Shown here: one piece after another, positions 17,501 to 23,780 of the stretch
Numbering within the stretch: the first letter of the stretch is position 1
Layout: every line of letters starts with the position of its first letter
Origin: JBOGOC01 sp050747525
GTDB taxonomy: Bacteria > Acidobacteriota > Polarisedimenticolia > JACPZX01 > DASXTC01
Direction of reading: 5' to 3'
Length of the DNA stretch: 25,166 nucleotides
Assembly: GCA_050747525.1 (NCBI GenBank)
Contig: JBOGOC010000016.1
Location: 1 to 25,166 of the forward strand
Made by a program: the position numbers and the translations under genes
Notes under the pieces: model-generated
Database searches by the model: none
What the model was told of the DNA's origin: nothing
Seen by the model: the letters and a program-made list of their open reading frames with translations, nothing else

Positions 17501-17685
17501 GTGCGGGATCCGAGCTGTACCGCGGCCTGGGAAGCGTGGTCCTGGGGGGCCTGGTCCTTTCCACGGTGTTCACCATCTTCGTGGTCCCCGCCATGTTCAG
17601 CCTGAGCCTGGACATCCGGGCCGCGGTGGTGGGCTGGCTGCGCGTCGCCGCCCGGCGGCCCCGCGTCGTGGCGCCCGGAGAATAG
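14509..17685 (+). CDS. RND family inner-membrane efflux pump (AcrB/HAE1-like)
   Basis: A 1058-residue pump of normal length for the family. It has the N-terminal membrane helix and porter start (LPVQLTPDVDEPKITISTVW), a first helix bundle (GGILAVIVLLLFLRSWSSTF) and a second repeat (FVLAVIITYLLMAVLFEGF). The TM4 motif is GMSVDNTIVILENIYRH with Asp406 and Asn407, where AcrB has Asp407 and Asp408; in TM10, VVNNAILIV places Asn944 where AcrB has Lys940. Only one of the three classical proton-relay residues is therefore retained, a pattern seen in other DN-type RND pumps. It starts with GTG overlapping the adaptor stop. An outer-membrane TolC partner must be encoded elsewhere. Its stop lies 18 bases from the convergent otsA stop. 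Confidence 0.94.
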   Translation: MNFISGSIRYPVTTAVGVMLLVLFGTIALFRLPVQLTPDVDEPKITISTVWPGASPHEVEREIVDEQEEQLKSLEGLTKMESSSSDSVGNITLTFPPGTDMDAALLKVNNRLEQVPRYPDDAEKPVIRSVDVNANAIAWFILAPTQENGFDGDISTLFDYVDDSIKPEFERVPGVAASNVYGGREHELQVIVDPARLAAHRITLNELGAALEAENRNYSGGDFDEGKRRYLVRTMGEYASPADVEDIVVAVRNGVPVYLRDVARAELGYEKPGAKVFAQGRQVMAMNAVRETGSNVLEVMTALKERVARINEEMLKPRGLWLYQAYDETEYIRSAIDLLKENLYEGGILAVIVLLLFLRSWSSTFIVTLSIPLSVIGAFLAMSWFGRTLNVISLAGMAFGVGMSVDNTIVILENIYRHRQLGKPRFQAAYEGTIEVWGAVLLATLVNVAVFVPVVFIEEEAGQLFGDIAVALSCSAIFSLLVSITVVPALAAKMVNPAEQDDERPGFHNLWGGVGLATRLNQWLTGSVDWINANTRRRVAIILILAAVPMALSWFLMPQTDYLPMGNQNFLFGILLPPPGYSLDEVTSAHDVFKETLQPLTRQDPALPGGGVQRFFYVALNNMAFMGVRANDPERVAELIPEFSQANAKLPGTIGFITQASIFQRGIGAGRSIDIELTGPDLGELIARGGEVFGKVMQLLPGSQVRPIPSLDLGNPELHVVTDRRRAAELGVSNRDLGFAVDALVDGAKVSDYQHQGREIDLTLKAAEGSFAHRTHLLEQMPIASAAGQLVTLGSVAEVTVASGPVEIRRRERQRAITIQVSPPQDVSLESAMNTIEASILDPMRRDGRLGGLYQVHLGGSADKLAQTGRALWWNFVLAVIITYLLMAVLFEGFLYPFVIMFSVPLAGLGGILGLAAVDAFIAPQKMDVLTMLGFIILVGTVVNNAILIVHQSLIHMKQDGMPPRDAIREATSTRIRPIFMSVAASVIGMMPLVLFPGAGSELYRGLGSVVLGGLVLSTVFTIFVVPAMFSLSLDIRAAVVGWLRVAARRPRVVAPGE

Positions 17686-17703
17686 CCCCGCGTTCCCGTT
17701 CGC

Positions 17704-19158
17704 TCAGCTGAGCAAGCCGGAGGGAGACAGGATGGCCCGATCCGGCTGTGCCTCGGGCGTCCCGCCGGGGGTGCTCTCCAGGTCGGCCAGAAAGCGGCGG
17801 CCCCATTCACCGGCCGTCTCGGTGGTGACGCTGCGCAGCAGGCTGGCGTGGCGCTCACGGCGCTCCTCCAACGGCATGGTGAGAGCCATGTCGATCCCGC
17901 GCGCCACATCGGAGGGGACATAGGGGTTCACGATCACGGCTTCGCGCAGCTGATCGGCCGATCCCGCGCACCGGCTGAGGACCAGCACTCCTGGAGACGC
18001 GGGGTCCTGCGAGGCGACATACTCCTTGGACACGAGGTTCATCCCGTCCCGCAAAGGGGTCACCAGGCCCACCTCGGCCTGCCGGTACAGCCTGGCCAGG
18101 AAATCACGCGGGTAGGACCGGTACAGGTACCGTATGGGGGCCCAGTCGTGCTCCCCCAGCTCACCATTGATGCGCCCCATGAGGGCCTCGATGCGCTTTT
18201 TCTGATCCTCGTATTCCGGGACGCCGGTCCGGCTGGGCGATGCCACCTGCAGCAGGCTGACCTTCGTCTGCCACTGCGGATACCGTTTCAGGAGCATCTC
18301 GAACGCCCGCAGTCGTTCGGGTATCCCTTTTGAGTAATCCAGCCTGTCCACGGCCAGCACGAGGCGCCGGGGGGTCGTGCGCCTGCGGTCCACGCGCCGC
18401 GCGGGCGCCGGGCCCGAGGCGGATGCGGACGGCAGGAAATCCCGCGGCTCGATCCCCACGGGATAGGCGCCGGCGCGCCGGCTGATCCCTTCGGCACTCA
18501 CCGTCGCGCCATCCCAGGCGGCACCCATCTCTTCGCGCAGGCACCGGATGTAATTCTGCAGGTAACGCTGCACGTGGAAACCCACCAGGTCGTAGGCCAA
18601 CAGTGCCTGCAGGAACCGCCGCGGATCGGGGAGGATCTCCCACAGCTCGTAGGGCGGGAAGGGAATGTGCAGGAAGAAGCCGATGCGCCCGCGCCATCCG
18701 AGCGACCGCAGCTCCCTGCCGAACGGGATGAGGTGGTAGTCATGGACCCAGACCAGATCGCCGGGCCTCAGCAGGGGCAGCAGCGCCCGGGCGAAGCGCG
18801 TCTGGACGCTTTCGTAGCGTTGAAGGTGCCGGGCGCGGATGCGGACCCGCCCCTGGAAGCAATGGAACATGGGCCACAGAGCCTGATTGCAGAATCCCAG
18901 GTAATATTCCTCCATCTCGGCGGCCGTGAGTGGCAGACCCACCAGGTCGATCCCCTGGATGCTGCTGCGCGACATGCGTGACGCGCGATCCGGATCGACG
19001 ATGTGTCCACTCCATCCGAACCAGATGCTCCCCGGCGTGCGCTGGAGGGCCCCCATCACGGCGGTGGCCAGGCCCCCCGCGGAGATCTCGAAGCCCGCCA
19101 GCTCTTCCGCCGAGCGCCGGATCGGAAGCCGGTTGGACACCACGACCAGCCGGCTCAT
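17704..19158 (-). CDS. otsA: Alpha,alpha-trehalose-phosphate synthase (OtsA, GT20)
   Basis: A 484-residue enzyme that makes trehalose-6-phosphate from UDP- (or other NDP-) glucose and glucose-6-phosphate. Family landmarks appear in order: VVVSNRLPI, SAGGLATAV, WFGWSG, VHDYHLIPFGRELR, FFLHIPFPPYELW, DRLDYSKG (donor-phosphate-binding Arg and Lys), SRTGVPEYEDQKKRIE and LRDGMNLVSKEYVA (conserved Glu). Length is normal. An Arg-rich insert, APARRVDRRRTTPRR, precedes the DRLDYSKG strand. The ATG at 19158 overlaps the otsB stop as ATGA, so it is the last gene of a coupled four-gene operon. A 12-bp palindrome GCTCAGCTGAGC covers its stop codon. Confidence 0.96.
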   Translation of the reverse strand: MSRLVVVSNRLPIRRSAEELAGFEISAGGLATAVMGALQRTPGSIWFGWSGHIVDPDRASRMSRSSIQGIDLVGLPLTAAEMEEYYLGFCNQALWPMFHCFQGRVRIRARHLQRYESVQTRFARALLPLLRPGDLVWVHDYHLIPFGRELRSLGWRGRIGFFLHIPFPPYELWEILPDPRRFLQALLAYDLVGFHVQRYLQNYIRCLREEMGAAWDGATVSAEGISRRAGAYPVGIEPRDFLPSASASGPAPARRVDRRRTTPRRLVLAVDRLDYSKGIPERLRAFEMLLKRYPQWQTKVSLLQVASPSRTGVPEYEDQKKRIEALMGRINGELGEHDWAPIRYLYRSYPRDFLARLYRQAEVGLVTPLRDGMNLVSKEYVASQDPASPGVLVLSRCAGSADQLREAVIVNPYVPSDVARGIDMALTMPLEERRERHASLLRSVTTETAGEWGRRFLADLESTPGGTPEAQPDRAILSPSGLLS

Positions 19159-19979
19159 GGTCGCGCCACCAGGGCCGGGGCCTCGGCCGCCGCGCTGAGC
19201 CAGCGGCGCAGGAAACGCTCTACCTCCAGCCGTGACGCCAGACGATGACGCGCGGCGGTCCGGGCATGGTTCGAGCCGACGCGGATGCCCACCCCCACCG
19301 GCGAGATGGCGCGAAAAGCGTCCTCGTCGGTCGCGTCGTCTCCCAGGTAGACGGCGAAGGTCCCCGCCGGCGCCCCCGCGGTCAGCTCGCGAACCGATTT
19401 CCCTTTGTCGCGCCCAGTGGCGCGCAGCTCGATCCCGCCGTTCACGGGCATCAGACGCAGGCGGCCTCCGGCGGCTGCGGCTTCGGCCCCCCAGGCGGTG
19501 CGCGCCCTCTGAATCCATCGCCGGACTTCCATCCCCGCCAGGCCGCGCGTATGCAACATGACCGCCGTGCGCTTGCGCTCCAGCAGCCCCGCGCCTCCTT
19601 CCACCTCCAGCCAGGCGGCCGCGCGATCCAGGATCACGTCCGCCTCTTCGTCCGTTGGATGCTGGACGAGGGGCTCTCCGGGCCGGCGACTCTCCCAGCC
19701 ATGCTCGCCGATCAGGATCGCGCTCAGAGGCTCGAGAACAATGTCCAGCTCCGCGATCGGCCGGCCGGAGATGATGGCCAGCGTCGTTCTCTCGTCCCTC
19801 GCGCTCGCGCGCAGCGCCTGCTGCGTGCGCGCGGAGGGCCGGGCCCGCAGGCGGTCCACGCGGAAGGGGGCGAGGGTACCGTCGTAGTCGAGCATCAACA
19901 GCCGGTGCCTGGCGGTGGAGACCCCCCGCCAGAAAGCGCGCGCGATCCTCTCCAGTCCGCCGGCCCCGGAAGGGCTCAC
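19155..19979 (-). CDS. otsB: Trehalose-6-phosphate phosphatase (OtsB, HAD superfamily)
   Basis: A 274-residue HAD phosphatase converting trehalose-6-phosphate to trehalose. The nucleophile motif is MLDYDGTLAPF (Asp31, acid/base Asp33), motif II is AIISGRP, and the acidic motif is YLGDDATDEDAF; RDKGKSVREL lies between them and carries the conserved Lys. The GTG start at 19979 overlaps the treT stop as GTGA, and the gene's own TGA overlaps the otsA ATG. The frame stays open further upstream, but that part lies antisense-like inside treT and has no family match, so the GTG is preferred. Coupling with otsA matches their consecutive reactions. Confidence 0.94.
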   Translation of the reverse strand: MSPSGAGGLERIARAFWRGVSTARHRLLMLDYDGTLAPFRVDRLRARPSARTQQALRASARDERTTLAIISGRPIAELDIVLEPLSAILIGEHGWESRRPGEPLVQHPTDEEADVILDRAAAWLEVEGGAGLLERKRTAVMLHTRGLAGMEVRRWIQRARTAWGAEAAAAGGRLRLMPVNGGIELRATGRDKGKSVRELTAGAPAGTFAVYLGDDATDEDAFRAISPVGVGIRVGSNHARTAARHRLASRLEVERFLRRWLSAAAEAPALVARP

Positions 19980-21214
19980 TCGAGCACCACGCGTTCCGCC
20001 GAGCCGTGCTCGAAGGCGAGCATGAGAGTCAGGTAGTCCCTGAGGTGACGGGTCAGCAGGAAGTTCTCGCGCACCAGCAGGCGCCCGCGCTCTCCCATCG
20101 CCGCGCGCAGGGCCGGACGGCTCAGCATATGGAGAATGCGGAACGCGGCCCCTTCGGGCGTGTTGACCCTGTATCCGGTCAGCCCGTTGACCACCTGCAG
20201 CACGATCCCGCCGGTCTCTCCGCCGATCACGGGCTTCCCCTTCCACAGGGCCTCGGTCACCGTCAGCCCGAATCCCTCGCGCAGCGACTTCTGCAGCACG
20301 ATGTCCGCTCCACGCTGCAAGGCGTTGATATCGCGGTGCGCGTCGGGAGGCAGCAGCAGGATATGGATGTCCGGGTCGCCCGCCGCTTCCTCGCGCACCA
20401 AGGCGAGCACCGCCTCTCCCTCCGGATCGTCGTCGGCCGTGCCGCCCGCCAGCACGAGCTGCGCCGACACCTGGCGCCGGACGATCCGGAAGGCACGGAT
20501 CACCCCCACCGGGTCCTTGAACTGATCGAAGCGGGACACCTGCAGCAGGATCGGCCGCCCGCGGTCCACGAGGAAGCGCTCGAACACCTCATCGATCACC
20601 GCGGCGGCGAGGTCCTCGTTCTTGATGGAGAGCGGATCGATGCTGGGCGGGATGATGTACTGCGGATGATTCAGGGGCTGGGCGAAGGGGGCGATCGAGT
20701 AGATGCTGGCGTCGTAGGGCTCCACGTACCCGCGCAGGAACCTCCAGACGGGACGGTGCGGCTGGCTCACATCGATGTGGCACCGCCACAGCCACCGGCC
20801 GCGGCGGCGCGGCATGTGCCCCATCAGCGCCGCGGGCTGGGGGTCGTGCACGAAGACGAAGTCGGCATCCTCCAGGCGATCGCGCAGCTTCGCGGCGTTG
20901 GCCTCGTTCACCTCCTGGTACACCGCGAGCTGCCGCGAGGACAGGTTCACCGGTTTGCCCTGCAGCGCGTTGTGAAATCCCTTGGTGACGTCGAAGAAGT
21001 CCTTGTTTCCCTCGATCACCTCCCAGGAGGCCCTGATCCCCAGCTCCTGCATGAGCGGCACGAGCCGCATGAGGATCTCGGCCACGCCGCCCCCGGTGCG
21101 GGTGGAGTTGACGTGCACGACGGTGCGTCCCTCCAGGGGACGGGCCAGCGCCCGAAGCTGCCGGGTCACCTCGGGGCCGGCCAGGGCGGCGTAGTCGTCC
21201 AGGCGCGGCATCAT
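19976..21214 (-). CDS. treT: Trehalose glycosyltransferring synthase (TreT, GT4)
   Basis: A 412-residue GT4 enzyme. TreT reversibly makes trehalose from nucleotide-diphosphate glucose (usually ADP- or UDP-glucose) and free glucose. Diagnostic segments are VNSTRTGGGVAEIL, VFVHDPQPAAL, WRCHIDVSQPHRPVW, IIPPSIDPLSIKNEDL, LQVSRFDQFKDPVGVIRAF and the GT4 E-x7-E signature in LREGFGLTVTEALWKGKPV. The order and wording follow archaeal and Thermotoga TreT proteins, not OtsA. The ATG at 21214 overlaps the DUF5752 gene stop (ATGA), and its own stop overlaps the otsB GTG. Having TreT beside OtsA/OtsB gives the operon two independent synthetic routes; which one dominates is not decided by sequence. Confidence 0.92.
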   Translation of the reverse strand: MMPRLDDYAALAGPEVTRQLRALARPLEGRTVVHVNSTRTGGGVAEILMRLVPLMQELGIRASWEVIEGNKDFFDVTKGFHNALQGKPVNLSSRQLAVYQEVNEANAAKLRDRLEDADFVFVHDPQPAALMGHMPRRRGRWLWRCHIDVSQPHRPVWRFLRGYVEPYDASIYSIAPFAQPLNHPQYIIPPSIDPLSIKNEDLAAAVIDEVFERFLVDRGRPILLQVSRFDQFKDPVGVIRAFRIVRRQVSAQLVLAGGTADDDPEGEAVLALVREEAAGDPDIHILLLPPDAHRDINALQRGADIVLQKSLREGFGLTVTEALWKGKPVIGGETGGIVLQVVNGLTGYRVNTPEGAAFRILHMLSRPALRAAMGERGRLLVRENFLLTRHLRDYLTLMLAFEHGSAERVVLE

Positions 21215-21888
21215 GGCGGCTGGCCCTCTGGCTCGAAGCACGCGGAGATGCGCTCGCGCAGCTCAATCAGGGAAAACTGGTTGAAATCGACGCGGGCCAG
21301 CCGATCGCGCAGCGCCGCGAACGGTTCTCCCCATTTCCCCAGCCAGGAGGAGAAATCGTCCACACCGCGGACCGGATGACGCCGGGCCTCCACGAAGTGG
21401 AAGAAGATGCTGCCCGTCGAAAGCGACGGGATGATGCGTCCCAGCTCATCCGGATCGGCCGCCTCGGCGTTCGTGTCGAAGATGATGAACTGGGACCTCA
21501 GGAAGTGGAACTCGTGCCCGCGCGGAGCCACGGGAACGGTGGCTACTTCGGAGAGCCGCTCCTCCACGATGTCCACGACGTGCTGGCGCAGCAGCTCGCC
21601 GTCGCGGAAGCCTCCCACGTCGATGACCGCGAGCCGTTCCGCGAGCGGATCGTCGCCAAGGCGACGGTGCGCCCACCGGGCGAAGTCGTTGCGCAGCTCG
21701 GGATTCTCCAGGCTGGGGCGAAGCAGCACGTCGCAGACATGGTGCCAGAGACTGCTGGCCGGCACCGCGGCCAGGTGATCGCGGAACTCCCGAAGGCTCT
21801 GGGCGCTGCGTCCCGTGGACAGGATCGCCATCGCGGCGTCCATCACGCGGAATGGGGGCGGTGAAGGCCGAATCGTCGCCTGTTCCAT
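21211..21888 (-). CDS. DUF5752 family protein, first gene of the trehalose operon
   Basis: A 225-residue soluble protein without signal peptide or membrane segment. It matches my recollection of the DUF5752 family: a helical start (ILSTGRSAQSLREFRDHL), SSLWHHVCDVLLRPSLENPE, NDFARWAHRRLGDDPLAERL, GHEFHFLRSQFIIFDT, and SLSTGSIFFHFVEARRHPV. The repeated HFxxAR/HFLRSQ elements hint at a duplicated fold. Its function is not established. Its position as lead gene, translationally coupled to treT, suggests a regulatory or accessory role in trehalose synthesis; that is inference. ATG at 21888 follows GGGAG at short spacing. An open frame continues upstream through the palindrome and repeat copy B but has no family match. 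Confidence 0.82.
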   Translation of the reverse strand: MEQATIRPSPPPFRVMDAAMAILSTGRSAQSLREFRDHLAAVPASSLWHHVCDVLLRPSLENPELRNDFARWAHRRLGDDPLAERLAVIDVGGFRDGELLRQHVVDIVEERLSEVATVPVAPRGHEFHFLRSQFIIFDTNAEAADPDELGRIIPSLSTGSIFFHFVEARRHPVRGVDDFSSWLGKWGEPFAALRDRLARVDFNQFSLIELRERISACFEPEGQPP

Positions 21889-21900
21889 GATCTCCCGTAG

Positions 21901-21918
21901 GATGACCGTACGGTCATC
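21901..21918. promoter_or_regulatory. Perfect 18-bp palindrome, probable repressor operator
   Basis: GATGACCGTACGGTCATC is identical to its reverse complement over all 18 bases. It lies 12 bases upstream of the DUF5752 ATG and abuts a candidate -10 box, so it would cover the transcription start of the trehalose operon. The form, an even-length perfect palindrome centred on GTAC with TGACCG half-sites, resembles TetR-family operators. No regulator gene is present in the window. Confidence 0.65.
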
Positions 21919-21945
21919 TTTGTACGTGGGTGTCTCGGACGTCAA
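21919..21945 (-). promoter_or_regulatory. Candidate promoter of the DUF5752-treT-otsB-otsA operon
   Basis: On the minus strand, TTGACG (21940-21945) is followed after 15 bases by TACAAA (21919-21924). The -35 is a good match; the -10 matches four of six and the spacing is a little short. A start about seven bases downstream would fall inside the palindrome. Confidence 0.4.
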
Positions 21946-21947
21946 GC

Positions 21948-22039
21948 ATCGTGGCGCGCAGATTGTGCCTGACCCGAAGCCTCCAAAAAGGGGTGAAAGC
22001 GGCTCCTTCGCGCACAAGGAACAATTTCCGCGCCACGAT
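21948..22039. repeat. Dispersed inverted-repeat element, copy B (MITE/REP-like)
   Basis: This 92-base element has ends ATCGTGGCGCG and CGCGCCACGAT that pair perfectly over 11 bases. The arms 21948-21969 and 22018-22039 pair at 19 of 22 positions. It is the compact form of copy A (8763-8899), sharing a 21-base identical block and a second block at 64 of 70 bases. The flanks extend the symmetry: GTCAA lies just outside on the left and TTGAC on the right. It occupies the divergent space between the trehalose operon and aceB. Confidence 0.87.
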
Positions 22040-22042
22040 GGT

Positions 22043-22071
22043 TTGACTCGTCCCCCGGAAGCCCCCATGTT
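22043..22071 (+). promoter_or_regulatory. Weak candidate promoter for aceB-aceA
   Basis: TTGACT (22043-22048) stands three bases beyond the right end of repeat copy B. A poor -10, CATGTT, follows after 17 bases. The -35 is convincing; the -10 is not. It would leave an untranslated leader of about 85 bases. Confidence 0.25.
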
Positions 22072-22165
22072 ATGCCCGTCGAGCCCGCCCATCGGGAACC
22101 GCCCGGTGTGCCTCGCGGGCCCGGACTGCTAGAGTGTGTTATCCCCTTTTTCACGAGGTGAGCCG

Positions 22166-23755
22166 ATGGGTTCCGCCGACGCTGGACATCGGGTCGGAAA
22201 CATCGAGGTGCGCGCCCCCCTGCAGCCGGGGTACGAGCGCGTGCTCACCCCCCAGGCCCTGGCCTTCGTGGCCGATCTGGCGCACGCCTTCGAGCCCGCA
22301 CGCCGCGAGGTGCTGACCCGCCGCCTGCGCCGGCGCGAGGAGATCCGCAAAGGGCGCATGCCCGGCTTCCTGGCAGAGACGCGCGGCATCCGCGATGCGG
22401 ACTGGCGCGGCGCCCTCATCCCCGACGACCTGCGCGACAGGCGCGTGGAGATCACCGGGCCGGTGGAGGCCAAGATGATCATCAACGCGCTCAACTCGGG
22501 GGCCAGCGTGTTCATGGCCGACTTCGAGGACGCCAACTCCCCCACCTGGGCCAACGTGGTGGAAGGGCAGGGGCACCTGATCGACGCGGTGCGTGGATCG
22601 CTGACCTGGACCAGCCCGGAGGGGAAGCGCTACGCCCTCAACCCCAAGCACGCCACCCTGATGGTGCGCCCTCGCGGCTGGCACCTGGTCGAGAAGCACG
22701 CCCTGCTCGACGGAGAACCCGTCTCGGCGTCCCTCTTCGATTTCGGGATCTTCTTCTTCCACAACGCGCGCGAGCTGCTGAAGCGCGGGACCGGCCCGTA
22801 CTTCTACCTCCCGAAGATGGAGAGCCACATCGAGGCCCGGCTGTGGAACGACGTGTTCCTCAAGGCCCAGGAGACGCTGCGGATCCCCCAGGGGACGGTG
22901 CGCGCCACGGTGCTCATCGAGACCATCCTGGCCGCCTTCGAGATGGAAGAGATCCTCTACGAGCTGCGCCAGCACTCCGCGGGCCTGAACTGCGGCCGCT
23001 GGGACTACATCTTCAGCTTCATCAAGACCTTCAGCCACCGCCCCGACTTCGTGCTGCCCGACCGCTGGCGCGTCACCATGGACCGCCCCTTCCTCGACGC
23101 CTACGTGCGCCTGCTCATCCGCACCTGCCATCGGCGCGGCGTGCACGCCCTGGGCGGGATGGCCGCGCAGATCCCCATCAAGAACGACCCGGCGGCCAGC
23201 GAGGCCGCCCTGCAGCGCGTGCGCGAGGACAAGCTGCGCGAGGTGCGCGCCGGGCACGACGGGACGTGGGTGGCGCATCCGGGGCTCATCCCCGTGGCCA
23301 AAGAGGTGTTCGACCGGCACATGAAGGGGCCCAACCAGATCGTGGATGCCCGCCGTGAGGACGTGCGCGTGAGCGCGGACGACCTGCTGGCCATCCCCAC
23401 GGGCGAGATCACCGAAGACGGCGTGCGCGCCAACGTGCGCGTCGGCATCCAGTACCTGGAAGCCTGGCTGAGAGGGAGCGGATGCGTCCCCCTGTACCAC
23501 CTGATGGAAGACGCTGCCACCGCCGAGATCTCCCGATCCCAGCTGTGGCAGTGGGTGCGGCACGAGGCCAGCCTGGCGGACGGCCGCCCCGTGACCCGTG
23601 AGTACGTCACCGGCATCATCACCGAGGAAGCGGGCCGGCTGCCCGCTGACCGCCTGCCGAAACTCGACCTGGCGACCCGCATCTTCCGGGAGATGACGCT
23701 GGCCGAGGAGCTGCCCGATTTCCTCACGCTGGCCGCGTACCAGCATCTCGACTGA
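22166..23755 (+). CDS. aceB: Malate synthase A
   Basis: A 529-residue enzyme of normal length that condenses glyoxylate and acetyl-CoA to malate in the glyoxylate shunt. Landmarks are RRVEITGPVEAKMIINALNS, the signature VFMADFEDANSPTW, the glyoxylate/Mg region VLIETILAAFEMEEILYELR, LNCGRWDYIFSFIKTF, and MEDAATAEISRSQLWQWVRH with the catalytic Asp of the A isoform. GAGGTGA lies 5-6 bases before the ATG at 22166; a possible in-frame earlier start at 22136 has no such site. aceA follows after 25 bases, so they form an operon. The gene is divergent from the trehalose operon across repeat copy B. Confidence 0.97.
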   Translation: MGSADAGHRVGNIEVRAPLQPGYERVLTPQALAFVADLAHAFEPARREVLTRRLRRREEIRKGRMPGFLAETRGIRDADWRGALIPDDLRDRRVEITGPVEAKMIINALNSGASVFMADFEDANSPTWANVVEGQGHLIDAVRGSLTWTSPEGKRYALNPKHATLMVRPRGWHLVEKHALLDGEPVSASLFDFGIFFFHNARELLKRGTGPYFYLPKMESHIEARLWNDVFLKAQETLRIPQGTVRATVLIETILAAFEMEEILYELRQHSAGLNCGRWDYIFSFIKTFSHRPDFVLPDRWRVTMDRPFLDAYVRLLIRTCHRRGVHALGGMAAQIPIKNDPAASEAALQRVREDKLREVRAGHDGTWVAHPGLIPVAKEVFDRHMKGPNQIVDARREDVRVSADDLLAIPTGEITEDGVRANVRVGIQYLEAWLRGSGCVPLYHLMEDAATAEISRSQLWQWVRHEASLADGRPVTREYVTGIITEEAGRLPADRLPKLDLATRIFREMTLAEELPDFLTLAAYQHLD

Positions 23756-23780
23756 CCCTGGTTCACTCGAAGGAGCGAGC

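Noticed and set aside
17702..17713. 12-bp palindrome GCTCAGCTGAGC over the otsA stop codon
   Set aside because: It is short, has no loop for a terminator hairpin, and lies at a coding end. I give it no regulatory role.
21942..22154. A 70-codon minus-strand frame running through repeat copy B
   Set aside because: Its similarity to a frame through copy A follows from the shared repeat DNA. Copy A has an insertion and the arms impose the sequence, so a conserved protein is not supported.
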